Of a stretch of 64,000 nucleotides of DNA, positions 33,394-43,900 are shown piece by piece. The translations under genes were made by a program, and so were the position numbers. Under the pieces are notes generated by a model. That model was not told the origin of the DNA, did not search any database, and saw only the letters and a list, made by a program, of their open reading frames with translations. The stretch is taken from contig JAUPFV010000002.1 in NCBI GenBank assembly GCA_036936605.1, positions 222,301,046 to 222,365,045 of the forward strand, given 5' to 3'. The stretch's first letter is position 1, and every line of letters starts with the position of its first letter. The stretch is from Limnanthes douglasii subsp. nivea (taxonomy: Eukaryota; Streptophyta; Magnoliopsida; Brassicales; Limnanthaceae).

Positions 33394-33456
33394 CAATTTG
33401 AGGGCCTTTCTGGGGGTGAGGGTGAAATTGATGACCCCAAAGAGACCCCTGGAGTA

Positions 33457-35550
33457 TTGATACCAGTTGAAGAGGTAGAAACATACTGTCTGGAAGAAGG
33501 AAAAAGTGTCAAAATAGGGTCTAAGATGCCACCCATTTTGAAAAATGAAATGTTAAAGTTTTTGAAGAACCATCAGCACGTTTTTGCTTGGTGCAATGCT
33601 GATGTTACTGGGGTTCCATCAGAAGTGATATCACATCACCTATCCGTCCGGAGAGACGTAGCACCCGTGGTTCAAAAGAGAAGAGCTTTTTCTAAGGAGA
33701 AGGCTGATGTCATTGTGCAAGAAGTTGACAGGCTCACACAAATGGGGCACATCAAGGAGTCTCAATATCCTTTGTGGACTGCCAATCCGGTTCTGGTAAA
33801 AAAGAAAAATGGCAAGTGGCGCATGTGCATAGACTTCACAGATCTCAATAGAGCTTGCCCAAAAGATTTGTATCCAGTCCCCCGGATTGATCAGTTAGTA
33901 GACTCCACCTCTGGGAACAAGCTGCTTTCCTTTATGGATGCCTTCTCCGGATACAATCAGATTCAAGTAGATCCAAAGGATCAAGAGCATACCACATTTG
34001 TCACTGACAGAGGTCTTCATTGCTACAAGGTAATGCCATTTGGTTTGAAAAATGCTGGGGCTACTTATCAGAGATTAGTCAACAAGTCATTTGTTGATCA
34101 AATTGGAAGAAATATAAAAGTGTACATTGATGACATGATGGTGAAAAGTGTGGATGAGCAGTTGCACTTGTCCGATCTCCGAGAAACTTTTGCCAACTTG
34201 GTAAAAGTGAATTTGAAATTAAACCCAGAAAAGTGTGTGTTCGGAGTGCAGTCCGGGAAGTTTCTGGGCTATATTATAAGTGAGCATGGAATACAACCCG
34301 ACCCGGACCAGCTTAATGCCCTATTTCAGATGGAACCTCCTCGAAACATTAAAGAAGTACAGCGGTTAACGGGGAGATTAGCTGCCTTAAATAGATTTAT
34401 CTCAAGGTCTTCGGACATGTGTGCTCCTTTCTTTCAAACCTTGAAGGGTGCAAAGGGATTCGATTGGACCCCACAGTGTGATAAAGCTTTCAATGAGATC
34501 AAGAAGCACCTGTCCTCCCCCAAAACTTTGTTTAAACCACTTGATGGGGAGACACTCTTCGTATATTTGGCAGTTTCAAGTTGTGCCATCAGTGCTGTGT
34601 TGGTAAGAGAGGTCGATGGCCATCCCCATCCAGTGTACTATATCAACAAAAGCTTGATAGATGCAGAAAGGCGTTACTTGAAACTTGAAAAATTAGCATT
34701 AGCCCTGGTGATAGCTGCCAGAAAGATGAGGCCTTATTTCCAGGCTCATCCCATCATCGTCCGGACTTCTTTTCCCCTGAAGAATGTCCTCCAAAAGGCA
34801 GAAATTTCAAGCAGGACGACTAAGTGGTCAGTAGAGTTGGGGGACTTCGACATAGACTTTGCTCCTCAAACAGCAGTCAAGGCCCAAGCTGTGGCTGATT
34901 TCTTGGTTGAATTTCACTCCGACAGGGATTTGAAGCAAACTACTGACATAAAAGATAAAAAAGTATGGGTCATCCGAACAGATGGTGGATCTAGCACTAT
35001 GGGATGTGGTGCAGGAGTGTGTTTAACTTCCCCATATGGAGACAAAATGTACCAGGCTATTTGTTTTGCTTTCAGGGCATCTAATAATGAGTCCGAATAC
35101 GAAGCAGCTATAGCTGGGTTAAAGTTAGCCTACATTTGTGGGGCTAAGAGGGTCAAGCTACTAAGTGACTTCCAACTTCTTATTCACCATGCCCAAGGCC
35201 AATCTGAGGCTAAGAAGGAGCAGCTTGTGAAATATTTACTCATCCTTAAGAATGAAGCACTCAAGTTAAAAAGTGTTGTTTATGAGCACATTCCCCGGGC
35301 AGAAAATGAGCTAGCAGACTCGTTGGCAACCATAGCATATACAGAGTCATATCCATGGATCCATGTGCTGGAAATCCCCTCCATTCAACTTAGTAAGGGT
35401 AAAGAAGAGGAAATTTTTGAAGTACAAGTGAAACAACCTCAAGACTGGAGGTTTCCTCTCCTGCAATATCTCTCCGATTGTGTCGTGCCTCCGGATAAGT
35501 CACTAGCCAGAACTTTGAAACATAAGGCTTGTGGTTTTATCATATTGAGA
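33457..35550 (+). pseudogene. Tat-2 reverse transcriptase and dual RNase H
   Basis: A long frame (793 codons, 33457-35838) covers RT with MCIDFTDLNRACPKDLYPVP, FMDAFSGYNQI, VMPFGLKNAGATYQ and the catalytic VYIDDMMVKS (YIDD at 34122-34133). A degenerate RNase H follows (FVYLAVSSCAISAVLVRE and ERRYLKLEKLALALV). A second, better conserved RNase H comes next, with VWVIRTDGGSSTMGCGAG, NNESEYEAAIAGL and ENELADSLAT. Two RNase H domains in tandem are a known hallmark of the plant Tat lineage. The coding frame is intact here; the breaks lie upstream and at 35836. Confidence 0.93.
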
Positions 35551-35559
35551 GACGTATTG

Positions 35560-36681
35560 TACAAAAAGTCTTACAGTAAACCTCTCGTGCGCTGTTTGGG
35601 GGATGAAGAGTCTCAAGTAGTCCTCTCCGAATTGCATGATGGTGAGGGATCATCCCATTGTGGGTTTAGAGCTTTAACAAGAAGAGCTTTACTGTCCGGT
35701 TACTATTTGCCATCTATCATGAAAGATGCTAAGGAATTGGTAAGAAAGTGTGACCCATGCCAGAGGTACAGCAATGAAATTCATGTCCCAGTCATTCCTT
35801 TAGAATCAATTTCTGAGCCTATTCCTTTTGCTCGATGAGGGTTGGATTTAGTAGGGCCTCTCCATGTGGCGTCCGAAGGACGCAAAACTATAATTGTGGC
35901 CATAGACTACTTTTTGAAGTGGATTGAAGCAGCCCCTCTAGCAGGGACAACATCAAAAGCTGTTATAAAATTCATTCTATCCAACATCTGTTGCAGATTT
36001 GGTGTCCCACAAAAGATAACAACAGACAATGGGCCACAGTTCGACAATAGGGAAATGAAAAGTTTCTGTGCCTCAAGGGGTATACAACATTTTTTTTCTT
36101 CACCTTTCCACCCACAAGAAAATGGGCAAGTTGAAGTGGCTAATAGGACTATTCTGTCCGGTTTAAAGAAGAATTTGGAAGGGGATGCTGGGAAGTGGCC
36201 TAGTTATCTACAAGAGATCTTGTGGGCCTACCGGACAACACCTGGGGCTGCAACACAAGAGTCACCATTTGCCTTAGTCTATGGGATGGATACAGTAGCT
36301 CCCATAGAAGCCACTCTCCCATCTTTTCGTGTTCACAACTTCTCCGAACATGCTAACGAGGTGGCAATCAGAGGTCAACTTGATTTGATAGAAGAAAGAC
36401 GAGTTAAAGCTCACCTTAGAGTTGCACACTATCAGGTCTTGATGAGAAGCAGGTTTGCTTCCAAAGTTAAAAGAAGAGATTTCCAACCGGGGGACAAGGT
36501 ATTGAGGAAAGTCTTCTTACACACTAAAGAAAAGCTGTTCGGAAAGCTGGCCCCAACTTGGGAAGGTCCGTACATAGTTGTTGAAAGAATTAAACCTGGA
36601 ACATATTGGTTGGAAGACAAAGATGGAAGAGTTTTGACTCATCCCTGGAATATCGAGCATCTCCGGATGTACTTGGAATAG
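35560..36681 (+). pseudogene. Tat-2 integrase
   Basis: The zinc-binding domain shows LHDGEGSSHCGFRALTRR and VRKCDPCQRY. The core has D at 35905 (AIDYF), D at 36024 (TTDNGPQF) and E at 36133 (ENGQVEVAN). The C-terminal domain contains FQPGDKVLRKVFLH and EGPYIVVERIKPGTY and stops after MYLE at 36681. A TGA at 35836-35838 (PFAR-stop-GLDLVGP) replaces the Trp codon TGG found in Tat-1; it is the only break seen in this part. Confidence 0.93.
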
Positions 36682-37167
36682 CATTTGTGTAAATATTTAC
36701 TTGTTTAAACATCCATGTAAATATTGGGGGGCATACTCTTTCCTCCCTGGTGGCACGGAGAGGTTTTAATGAGGTGTCCGGGCTTTTGAATGAAATATGA
36801 TGCCTTCTTAAAAAAAATTTCCAAGTGTTTTAAATTTTGTCCTTTGTCACGCTATCCGGATTGAAATAACTAAGGGCTATTTAAACTCTAGCCGGAGAAC
36901 TTAAACACTCTCACTATGAAATGATTAAAGGCTACTTAAACTCTAGCCATCAAAATTAGAACAATCAATGAAAGAAGATGAGATTTGTGCAAAACAGAAA
37001 CATTCATTGAAATAACTTAAAGTGCCTTGGCCTTCCAAGGACTTTTGAATGGTCATAGTAGAACAAAAAACCTGTCCGGTCAGATACCGGACACAATTAC
37101 AAAAAAGAATGCCTTGGCCTTCCAAGGACTTTAGTCTGAATAAAAAATAAACAAAGTAAATCATAAG
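36682..37167. other. Tat-2 strip between pol and antisense gene, with two hairpins
   Basis: Non-coding. GCCTTGGCCTTCCAAGG occurs at 37024 and again at 37111, each an inverted repeat CCTTGG-CCTT-CCAAGG. These are the counterparts of the Tat-1 pair at 29111-29210, with a changed loop and a kept stem. TGTCCGGTCAGATACCGGAC lies between them and is itself a dyad around CCGG. Confidence 0.8.
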
Positions 37168-40137
37168 TTAAGGTTGAGCCTTTGAAGATGGCTCACCTTC
37201 ATCTACCTTTTTTCCCTTAGGATCGTCTTTCTCTTCGTCAATTTTCTCCCCGGTGTGTTCTTCGTCATCTGAGGAAACACTAGAATAGTCATACCTGTCG
37301 CCTTCGGCCATCGTATGATAGGGGAGGTCTTCAGGCTCAACATGAAGCCATAAATCCCCCAAGTTCTTCTTTGGAAACTTCTCATGGAAGAGTAGGACCA
37401 TATCAGACTTCACCTTGGCATACATCTCCTCCTGAGTGTCGATCACATTATTAGCATAAGCATCGATCTTGGCTTGAATCTTGGCATCCTGCTCCTTCAG
37501 CAAAATAGCTTTCTCCTCGGCAGCCTTAGACACTGTATTCTCAAGAGCGATTTTGTCATTGGTCAGGTTGGTGATGATTTGATCCTTAGCTTTGGATTCT
37601 CCCTTTGAGGTGGTGAGGTCTTTCTCCAGACCGGACAGCTTCTCCCGGAGATCTCTAATGGTGTCCTCTAAAGTGGAGACTTTTGTGGTGCTTTCCACCT
37701 GCTTCCTCTTCAACTCCTCAGTTTCTTCCTTTAAAATGTCAGCATTGGAAGTGGCAGTGCGAAGGTCATCGGACAGCTTCTCTTTGTCAGACTTGAGATC
37801 TTTGATGATATCAGCCTGGTTTCGGACTTGTTTCTCTAACACAAGTACAGGCTGAACGTTGCCTAACAAAGAGTGGGCTATGGGATCCCTTTCACTAGAA
37901 ACGCTGAAAGTCTTACCATTAAAAGTGACTGTGTTGGAGGTGCTTGGAGGAAGGTAAGGCCCGGCAAAGTCATCTCTGGGAATATTGAGGAAGTATTCAC
38001 CAAGCTCACCAAGACCGGTGATGTCTACTCCATCGATGTTGATATCTCCCCCCTCAACCTCATCGGTATGAAAGTCACCCTGAATCTCCTCGGCATGCGT
38101 TGGGTCAACAGGATCAGCTTGGAAAGAAGGCTCCGGAGCCCGGAGAGAAAGCTCATCTCCCTTAGAAGTTTTCTTCTTCTTGGCCTCCCGGTCTGTGCCT
38201 TCGCTTCCCTGTTTACGATTCCTCTTGGAAGCCCTTGGAGGTTTTGGGAGGTTCGCTTCTTGTTTCTCAGTCTCTTGCTCCACCACTTCCAAGAGAGCAG
38301 CATCAATTTGGCTCTGGGCTGGCCCCTCCGGATCTGTTGGAGCATCCTTCTCTGCATCAGCAGGATTAGCACCACCCACCACCTTTTTGCCTTTCTTCTT
38401 CTTGCCTTTCATCTTGCTCGGGGCCTTGGCCCGCCTGGCAGGAAGAGTGTCCCATCTGGTTCATGGGTCCTCTTAAGCACAACGTCCGGAGGAGGCTGAG
38501 TGGTGAGCTCCTCCCAAGTCAAGTCTCTCCGACCTGTGGTGTTCCACAGGTGAGACCTTGCCAAGTTGCCACTGGTGAAAGCAGCGTGGAATCGGTTCCC
38601 CCATTTCTCAGCAGCCTAGGCATTAATCTTGCCACAAGTAACCTGCCCGGCTTTCTGATAGTCACTGAACTCCTTGGGTAGCACTGCCAAGGCAAAAGTG
38701 AGACCCATTAGTTCGAACTACTTTTAAGAAAAAGAGAGAAGAGAAACAAAAGAATAAAGTGGAAGACTTACAATCACTCATCCACCTGCTTCTGAGGAGG
38801 CTTGGGTTCTCTCCGGATTTGATCTTCTTGCCATTCTCCCAGGCACCACTGACAAACAAGAATTGGGTCCTCCAATTCCTCTCTGCCTCCAGCAAATCAT
38901 CCACTGCATTGAAATCATCCCCCATGTTAAAGTGGTAAAAGGGGATGTGGTGGTTTCTACAAAGGCTGGCCACTGCAGCGAACTCCTCCATTGGCAGAGG
39001 GATCCCGGACAGCCTTGATGCCATGATGCAAGACATGAGGGTGTACCAAGCGTTGGGGCTCAGTTGGCTCGGACAGAGTTTTATCAGATGGAAGTATCTG
39101 ACAATCTCTGGGTCTAGTGGGAACCTGAGCCCCCAGTTGAATAACTCCGTGAACATGACCACTTCGCTCAGTTTGCAGTCCATAGGAGTCTCCGGGTGTA
39201 TGGGGATCCTGATCTTCACATTTTCTGGTATGCCCCACTTCGTACGCATCCTGCCCAGCTCAGCAGTGTGGATGAATGCGTAGTTGATTTTTTGTAAGGA
39301 GAGGAGGTAATTAACGCTGACCTTGTGAAAACAAGGCCCCACTCTTCCCTCGAGGCTCTCCGGCAGATCCGGATGCCTCAAATACAGTTTTTCTTTGCCC
39401 TTGTCCTTCTTGGCAACCATCTCTTTACTGGTCTGACCGGAGGGCTCAGACTCGAATGGGGCCTCTTCAACAGAGTCCTCCATCACTTCCTCCATAATTG
39501 TTGAAGGGATTTCAGCAGCTGTGGTGAGGGGGGGGGGGGGGTTTAAATTTGACTCAGCCTTGTCTCCGGACTGATGAGCCTCAGTGCCCCTTTGATTTCT
39601 GCTCTCCGGTAGAGTGTCTGGAGCAGAAGTTTCTTGTTGAAGATTTGGATTGGAACCCTCCGGTCCGGACAGCCTGTCCTTGGGGGCTCTAATATGCACC
39701 TCTGATCCGGTGCTGCTGTCCTTTGCCCCCGACTTAGAGGGAGTGTTTTTAGACCCTTGGCCTTTAACCAACCGGCCTTTCCTCCTATCGACTAACTTCT
39801 CAGGAGAGTGCTCCGCATCCGATCCCATTGCAATAAAGGGAGAGGGTTTTTTTAGGCTAGTGGCTGTAACTCATGGCTCGACAGCAGGCTCCGATTCCTG
39901 AACTGAGGAACCGGAGATTATGGGGGAGAGGTTGGTTTGAAATAGTTTTCTAGGCTTAGTGCCTTTGGAAGAAGAAGAGCCTCGGTCTGACTCGGTAGCA
40001 GAGGCGATTGGTCTATCAACGGGCGAGGTGGGTAACCCTGCTGCGATCCGTCTTTCTCTTTCGACTTTTTGAGCCTTCTCCAACTCAGAAAGGTTGAACC
40101 ACCCGCCTTTGACAAGAGCGTTCCTCGCTGTAAACAT
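37168..40137 (-). pseudogene. Tat-2 antisense gene (PF04195-like domain plus coiled coil), broken
   Basis: Opposite to gag-pol. Exon 1 spans about 40137-38772 and exon 2 about 38683-37168, with an 88-bp GT-AG intron (38771-38684) at the same place as in Tat-1. Exon 1 begins MFTARNALVKGG. It then carries a Ser/Pro-rich region and the conserved domain (VGPCFHKVSVNYLLSLQKIN, FNWGLRFPLDPEIVRYFHL, SQLSPNAWYTLMSCIMASRL). Exon 2 has NLARSHLWNTTGRRDLTWEE, a KGKKKKGKK basic patch, a long coiled coil and an acidic tail ending SSKAQP. Breaks: TGA at 39871-39873, a TAG near 38618, and a frameshift near 38430. The basic patch suggests nuclear targeting; the partner is unknown. Confidence 0.8.
39528..39541 (+). 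repeat. Poly(G)14 in the antisense gene
   Basis: Fourteen G residues on the plus strand code the Pro run in NLNPPPPL on the minus strand. The tract is prone to length change and could itself cause frameshifts. Confidence 0.85.
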
Positions 40138-40236
40138 AAACTATCAAACAAAGTTTTTGCTTTAGAGAGAGAAAACTTTGAGATATTTTGCAGAGTAAAT
40201 TTGAAGGAGATGGTAAAACAGTAGAAAGTGAGTTTG

Positions 40237-40244
40237 TATTTATA
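40237..40244 (-). promoter_or_regulatory. TATA box of the Tat-2 antisense gene
   Basis: The minus strand reads TATAAATA about 100 bp upstream of the first ATG at 40137. It is followed by TACTGTTTTACCATC, nearly identical to Tat-1 behind 25995. It lies outside the LTR. Confidence 0.6.
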
Positions 40245-40568
40245 GTAAATCTGAAAAAGGAAGTTGATTCCTAGGAGAATTCGAAAAGTTTTGCAATGAT
40301 TAAAAGACGGCGCTGATGTCACCACCTTTAATTAAGAGGTTGCTTTTCGAAGAAGGTGGGTTCGAAATTCAAGGTGAAAAAACGGCTGAAGCAACCAATC
40401 AGAGAGCGACACGTGTCCCACGAACTCTGGCAAAAACCATTTTGAATTCGTGAAGCTTTATCTGTCCGGATAAACCCATAACCCAAATTGACAGACCTGT
40501 CCGGATAAAAACTACCCCTGATGTCGGACTGTTTTTCAGGTCTTTGACAAGAGTATTTGCACAAACAC

Positions 40569-40584
40569 CTAAAAAAGGGGCTCC
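40569..40584 (+). other. Tat-2 polypurine tract
   Basis: CTAAAAAAGGGGCTCC directly precedes the 3' LTR. The Tat-1 counterpart is TAAAAAAGGGGCTAG. Confidence 0.8.
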
Positions 40585-40993
40585 TGATGAGTCCAAATTC
40601 TGCATGCTCCCCGGACAAGGACAGATCGGTCCAAGGCCTCTGGACCAGACAGACCATTTCGGACACTCAGACCATAGGACTGTTCGAACTATGACAAAAG
40701 TACTAAAAAACCTAAACACTTCTTGACTAAGCTACTTGCTCTCTTACTTAAGAGCTCATGGGTCTTTGAACATGACCCGGGTCCATTAAACATGACCCGA
40801 AAGCCCATAAGGGCCCAAACATCAGGGTATAAATACCCAACCACCTGCATTAAGTGTGGGTAATGAGAATTAACTGCTACCAGCCAGCTTAATTATCTCT
40901 CTACTCTCTACTCTAAACACATAACACTCACATACTACTGTAAAACACCAACCAAATTACAAGCCTACCCTCAGGCGATAATTATCCACACCA
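40585..40993 (+). repeat. Tat-2 3' LTR
   Basis: Nearly identical to 30572-30980; TATAAATA at 40828-40835. Confidence 0.95.
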
Positions 40994-40998
40994 ATTAT
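40994..40998. repeat. TSD of Tat-2, right copy
   Basis: ATTAT, identical to 30567-30571. Confidence 0.93.
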
Positions 40999-43900
40999 GG
41001 ATGGCCAGTAGTATCCGACCAATAAAACTCTTCGGGTTAAAGCTTTATAGCCACAGTGTGTTGATCCCTCACCATTATGTAGTTCAGATAACACAGTTTG
41101 AGACTCTTTAATACCCAAACAACGCAAGAGAGGTCTACTAAATGACCTCTTGTATAAAATGTCTTTTATGATTAAAAAACCATGAGGCCTGTACTTTATT
41201 TCCTTGCCACAACTTTCTCCGAAGGCAAAATGCCATCAGAAATGTATTGAAGAAGGGGATATCTCCACTCTTTGGGTTGAAACACTTGTATACTTAAACT
41301 TTCCTCTTCTTCCCTACCCCAATTGGGTTGTATGGATGGACAGTCTTGCACATGAATCCATGGGCAGGACTCAGAGTATGCTATGGTTTCCAAGGAATCT
41401 GCTAGTGTATTTTCCGATCTGGGTATGTGCTCATAGCTGAAAATTTTGAAGTTGGCTGCCACTTCTTTAAGAATAAAAAATTATTTAATCAACTGCTCCT
41501 TTTTTGCCTCAGATTGACCTTGGGAATGATGGATAAGGAGTTGAGAATCACTCATTAACCTAACTCTTTTAGCCTTGCATAGAAAGGCTAATTTCAGACC
41601 AGCTATAGCAACTTCATATTCTGACTCATTGTTAGAAGCCCTAAAAGCAAAACATATAGCCTGGTATAGTTTGTCGCCATACAGAGAGGTTAAACATATC
41701 CCAGCACCACAACCCATGGTACTTGATCCACCATCCGTTCGAACAACCCATACCTTCTTAGTTCTTTGATCTGCAGCTTGCTTAGTACTTCTGTCTGAAT
41801 GGAATTTAACTAGGAAATCAACAACGGATTGAGCTTTGATTGCAGTTTGAGGGGTGAAATCGATGTCATAATCACCCAATTCTACTGACCACTTGGTCAT
41901 CCTGCTTGATATGTCTGCCTTTTGAAGAACATTTTTCAAGGGAAAAGACGTTCGGACGACAATAGAATGAGACTGAAAATAGGGCCTCATTTTCCTGGCA
42001 ACAATTACTAAATCTAGTGCTAGTTTTTCAAGTTTTAAGTACCTTCTTTCAGCATCCATCAGGCTCTTGCTGATGTAGTACACCAGATGAGGATAATTGT
42101 CCACTTCTCTCACTAGCACTACACTTATAGAACATTCAGACACTGCTAAATATATGTATAATGTTTCTCCATCAATAGGTTTGTAGAGAGTCTTGGGGGA
42201 AGATAAATGTTTTTTTATTTCATCGAACGCCTGGTCGCACTGTGGAGACCAGTTAAAATCTCTAGCTCCCTTTAAAGTCTGGAAAATGGGACACACCTAT
42301 CCAACGATCTTGAGATAAAAAGATTTAAAGCAGCTAACCTTCATGTCAACCTCTGCACTTCTTTAATATTTTGAGGAGGATCCATCTGTAATAAGGCATC
42401 AAGCTGGCCTGGATCAGGATGTATCCCTTTCTCACATACCCAGAAACTTTCCGGACTGTACTCCAAAAACACATTTTACTGGATTTAATTTTAAATTAAC
42501 CTTTCCCAAGTTGGAAAAAGTTTCTTGAAGATCTGCTAAATGTAGTTCTTCCTACACACTTTTTACCATCATGTCGTCAATATATACTTCTATATTTCTC
42601 CCAATTTGATCAGTAAACGTTTTATTCACCAACTTTTGATAGGTAGCCCCAGTATTCTTCAGTCCAAAAGGCATCACCTTGTAACAATGGAGGCCCTATC
42701 TGTAAAAAAAGTAGTGTGTTCCTGGTCCTTTGGATCCACTTGAATCTGATTATAACCAGAGAAGGCATCCATGAAGGACAATAACTTGTTCCCCGATGTG
42801 GAGTCCACCAACTAGTCTATCCGGGGGATTGGATACAGATCTTTTGGGCAAGCCCTGTTGAGGTCAATAAAGTCGATACACATACGTCATTTCCCATTCT
42901 TCTTTTTTACTAGCACTGGATTGGCTATCCATAAAGGGTACTGAGATTCCTTTATGTGCCCCATTTTAGTAAGCCGGTCAACCTCTTGAACTATGGCATC
43001 AACTTTTTCTTTAGAGGAAGCTCTTCTTCTCTGCACAACAGGTGCTACATCTCTCCGGATGGATAGTTGGTGTGATATAACATTCGCAGGCACTCTTGTT
43101 ACATCAGCATTACACCAAGCAAAACATGTTGGTGGTTTGCTAAAAAGGACATCACTTTGCTCTTCAATTCTGGTGTCATCTTAGATCCAATTTTGACACT
43201 TTTTCCTTCAGCTAGAGAGTGGGTTTCAACCTCTTCAATTGGTATCAAAACACCAGGGGTCTCTCTGGGGTCATCAATTTCACCCTCTCCCCTAGAGGGC
43301 CCCACCAACTAATAATATTCATTTATCTGAAATTCCCCCAGAGTTTTAGGGGCAAGCGCAGTTGCATAACATTCCCTTGTTATTTTTTGGTTGCTCCGAA
43401 CAACTCCCACTTGTCCTTGAACATCATACTTTAAACATTGGTGAACTGTTGATGCCACATCATGCATCCTGGAGAGCCAAGACCTTTCCAAGATTGTATT
43501 GTAACATGTGGGACAATCCACCACAACGAAAAGTACCCTGACCCTTTTTTTAAAGGGACCTTGCCCAACAAAACCTCTTCCTCAAACTCCCCGACCACGT
43601 CCGCAGAGCTTCCAGTAAAACCCACAATAGATCTGCTCGAACGCTGAATCACTGCTGGATTCATCATCTGTTTATAGGAACTTAAAAAGAGGATGTTGGC
43701 TGAGCTGCCAGTGTCAACCAAAATTCGCCTTATGTCGTTGCCCCCAATCGATGCTCCTATCACCACATCATCTTCATGAGGACCAGCTATGTCCCTTAAG
43801 TTATCTTCATAAAAAACAATGAAGGAAAAAGTAATTTGGGATTGATATGAGGACAGGCCTCCCTCCAATTGAGTAGCCAGAGTGTGAACATGCCTCTTTC

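Larger units (their letters stand above)
30572..40993 (+). mobile_element. Tat-2: younger Tat-lineage element nested in Tat-1
   Basis: LTRs of 409 bp (30572-30980 and 40585-40993) differ at about six positions by eye, all transitions. The duplication ATTAT flanks the element. Plus-strand order: 5' LTR, PBS, gag, protease, RT, dual RNase H, integrase, double hairpin, antisense gene (minus strand), polypurine tract, 3' LTR. Total length is 10.4 kb. It lies head-to-head with Tat-1, a clear relative: the internal proteins are closely similar, but the LTR bodies differ. Stops and frameshifts in every gene make it non-autonomous, yet the LTRs are young enough that relatives may be recently active. 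Confidence 0.95.

Noticed and set aside
39528..39541. Poly(G) tract as a possible regulatory or G-quadruplex element
   Set aside because: It is a single run within the Pro codons of a broken coding region, so coding slippage explains it.
37592..39901. Several plus-strand frames within the Tat-2 antisense gene
   Set aside because: They are shadows of the minus-strand coding sequence, which has the conserved domain and is shared with Tat-1.
40328..40726. Frames of 60-112 codons across the Tat-2 3' LTR edge
   Set aside because: They cover LTR and non-coding DNA, are not shared with Tat-1, and show no domain.
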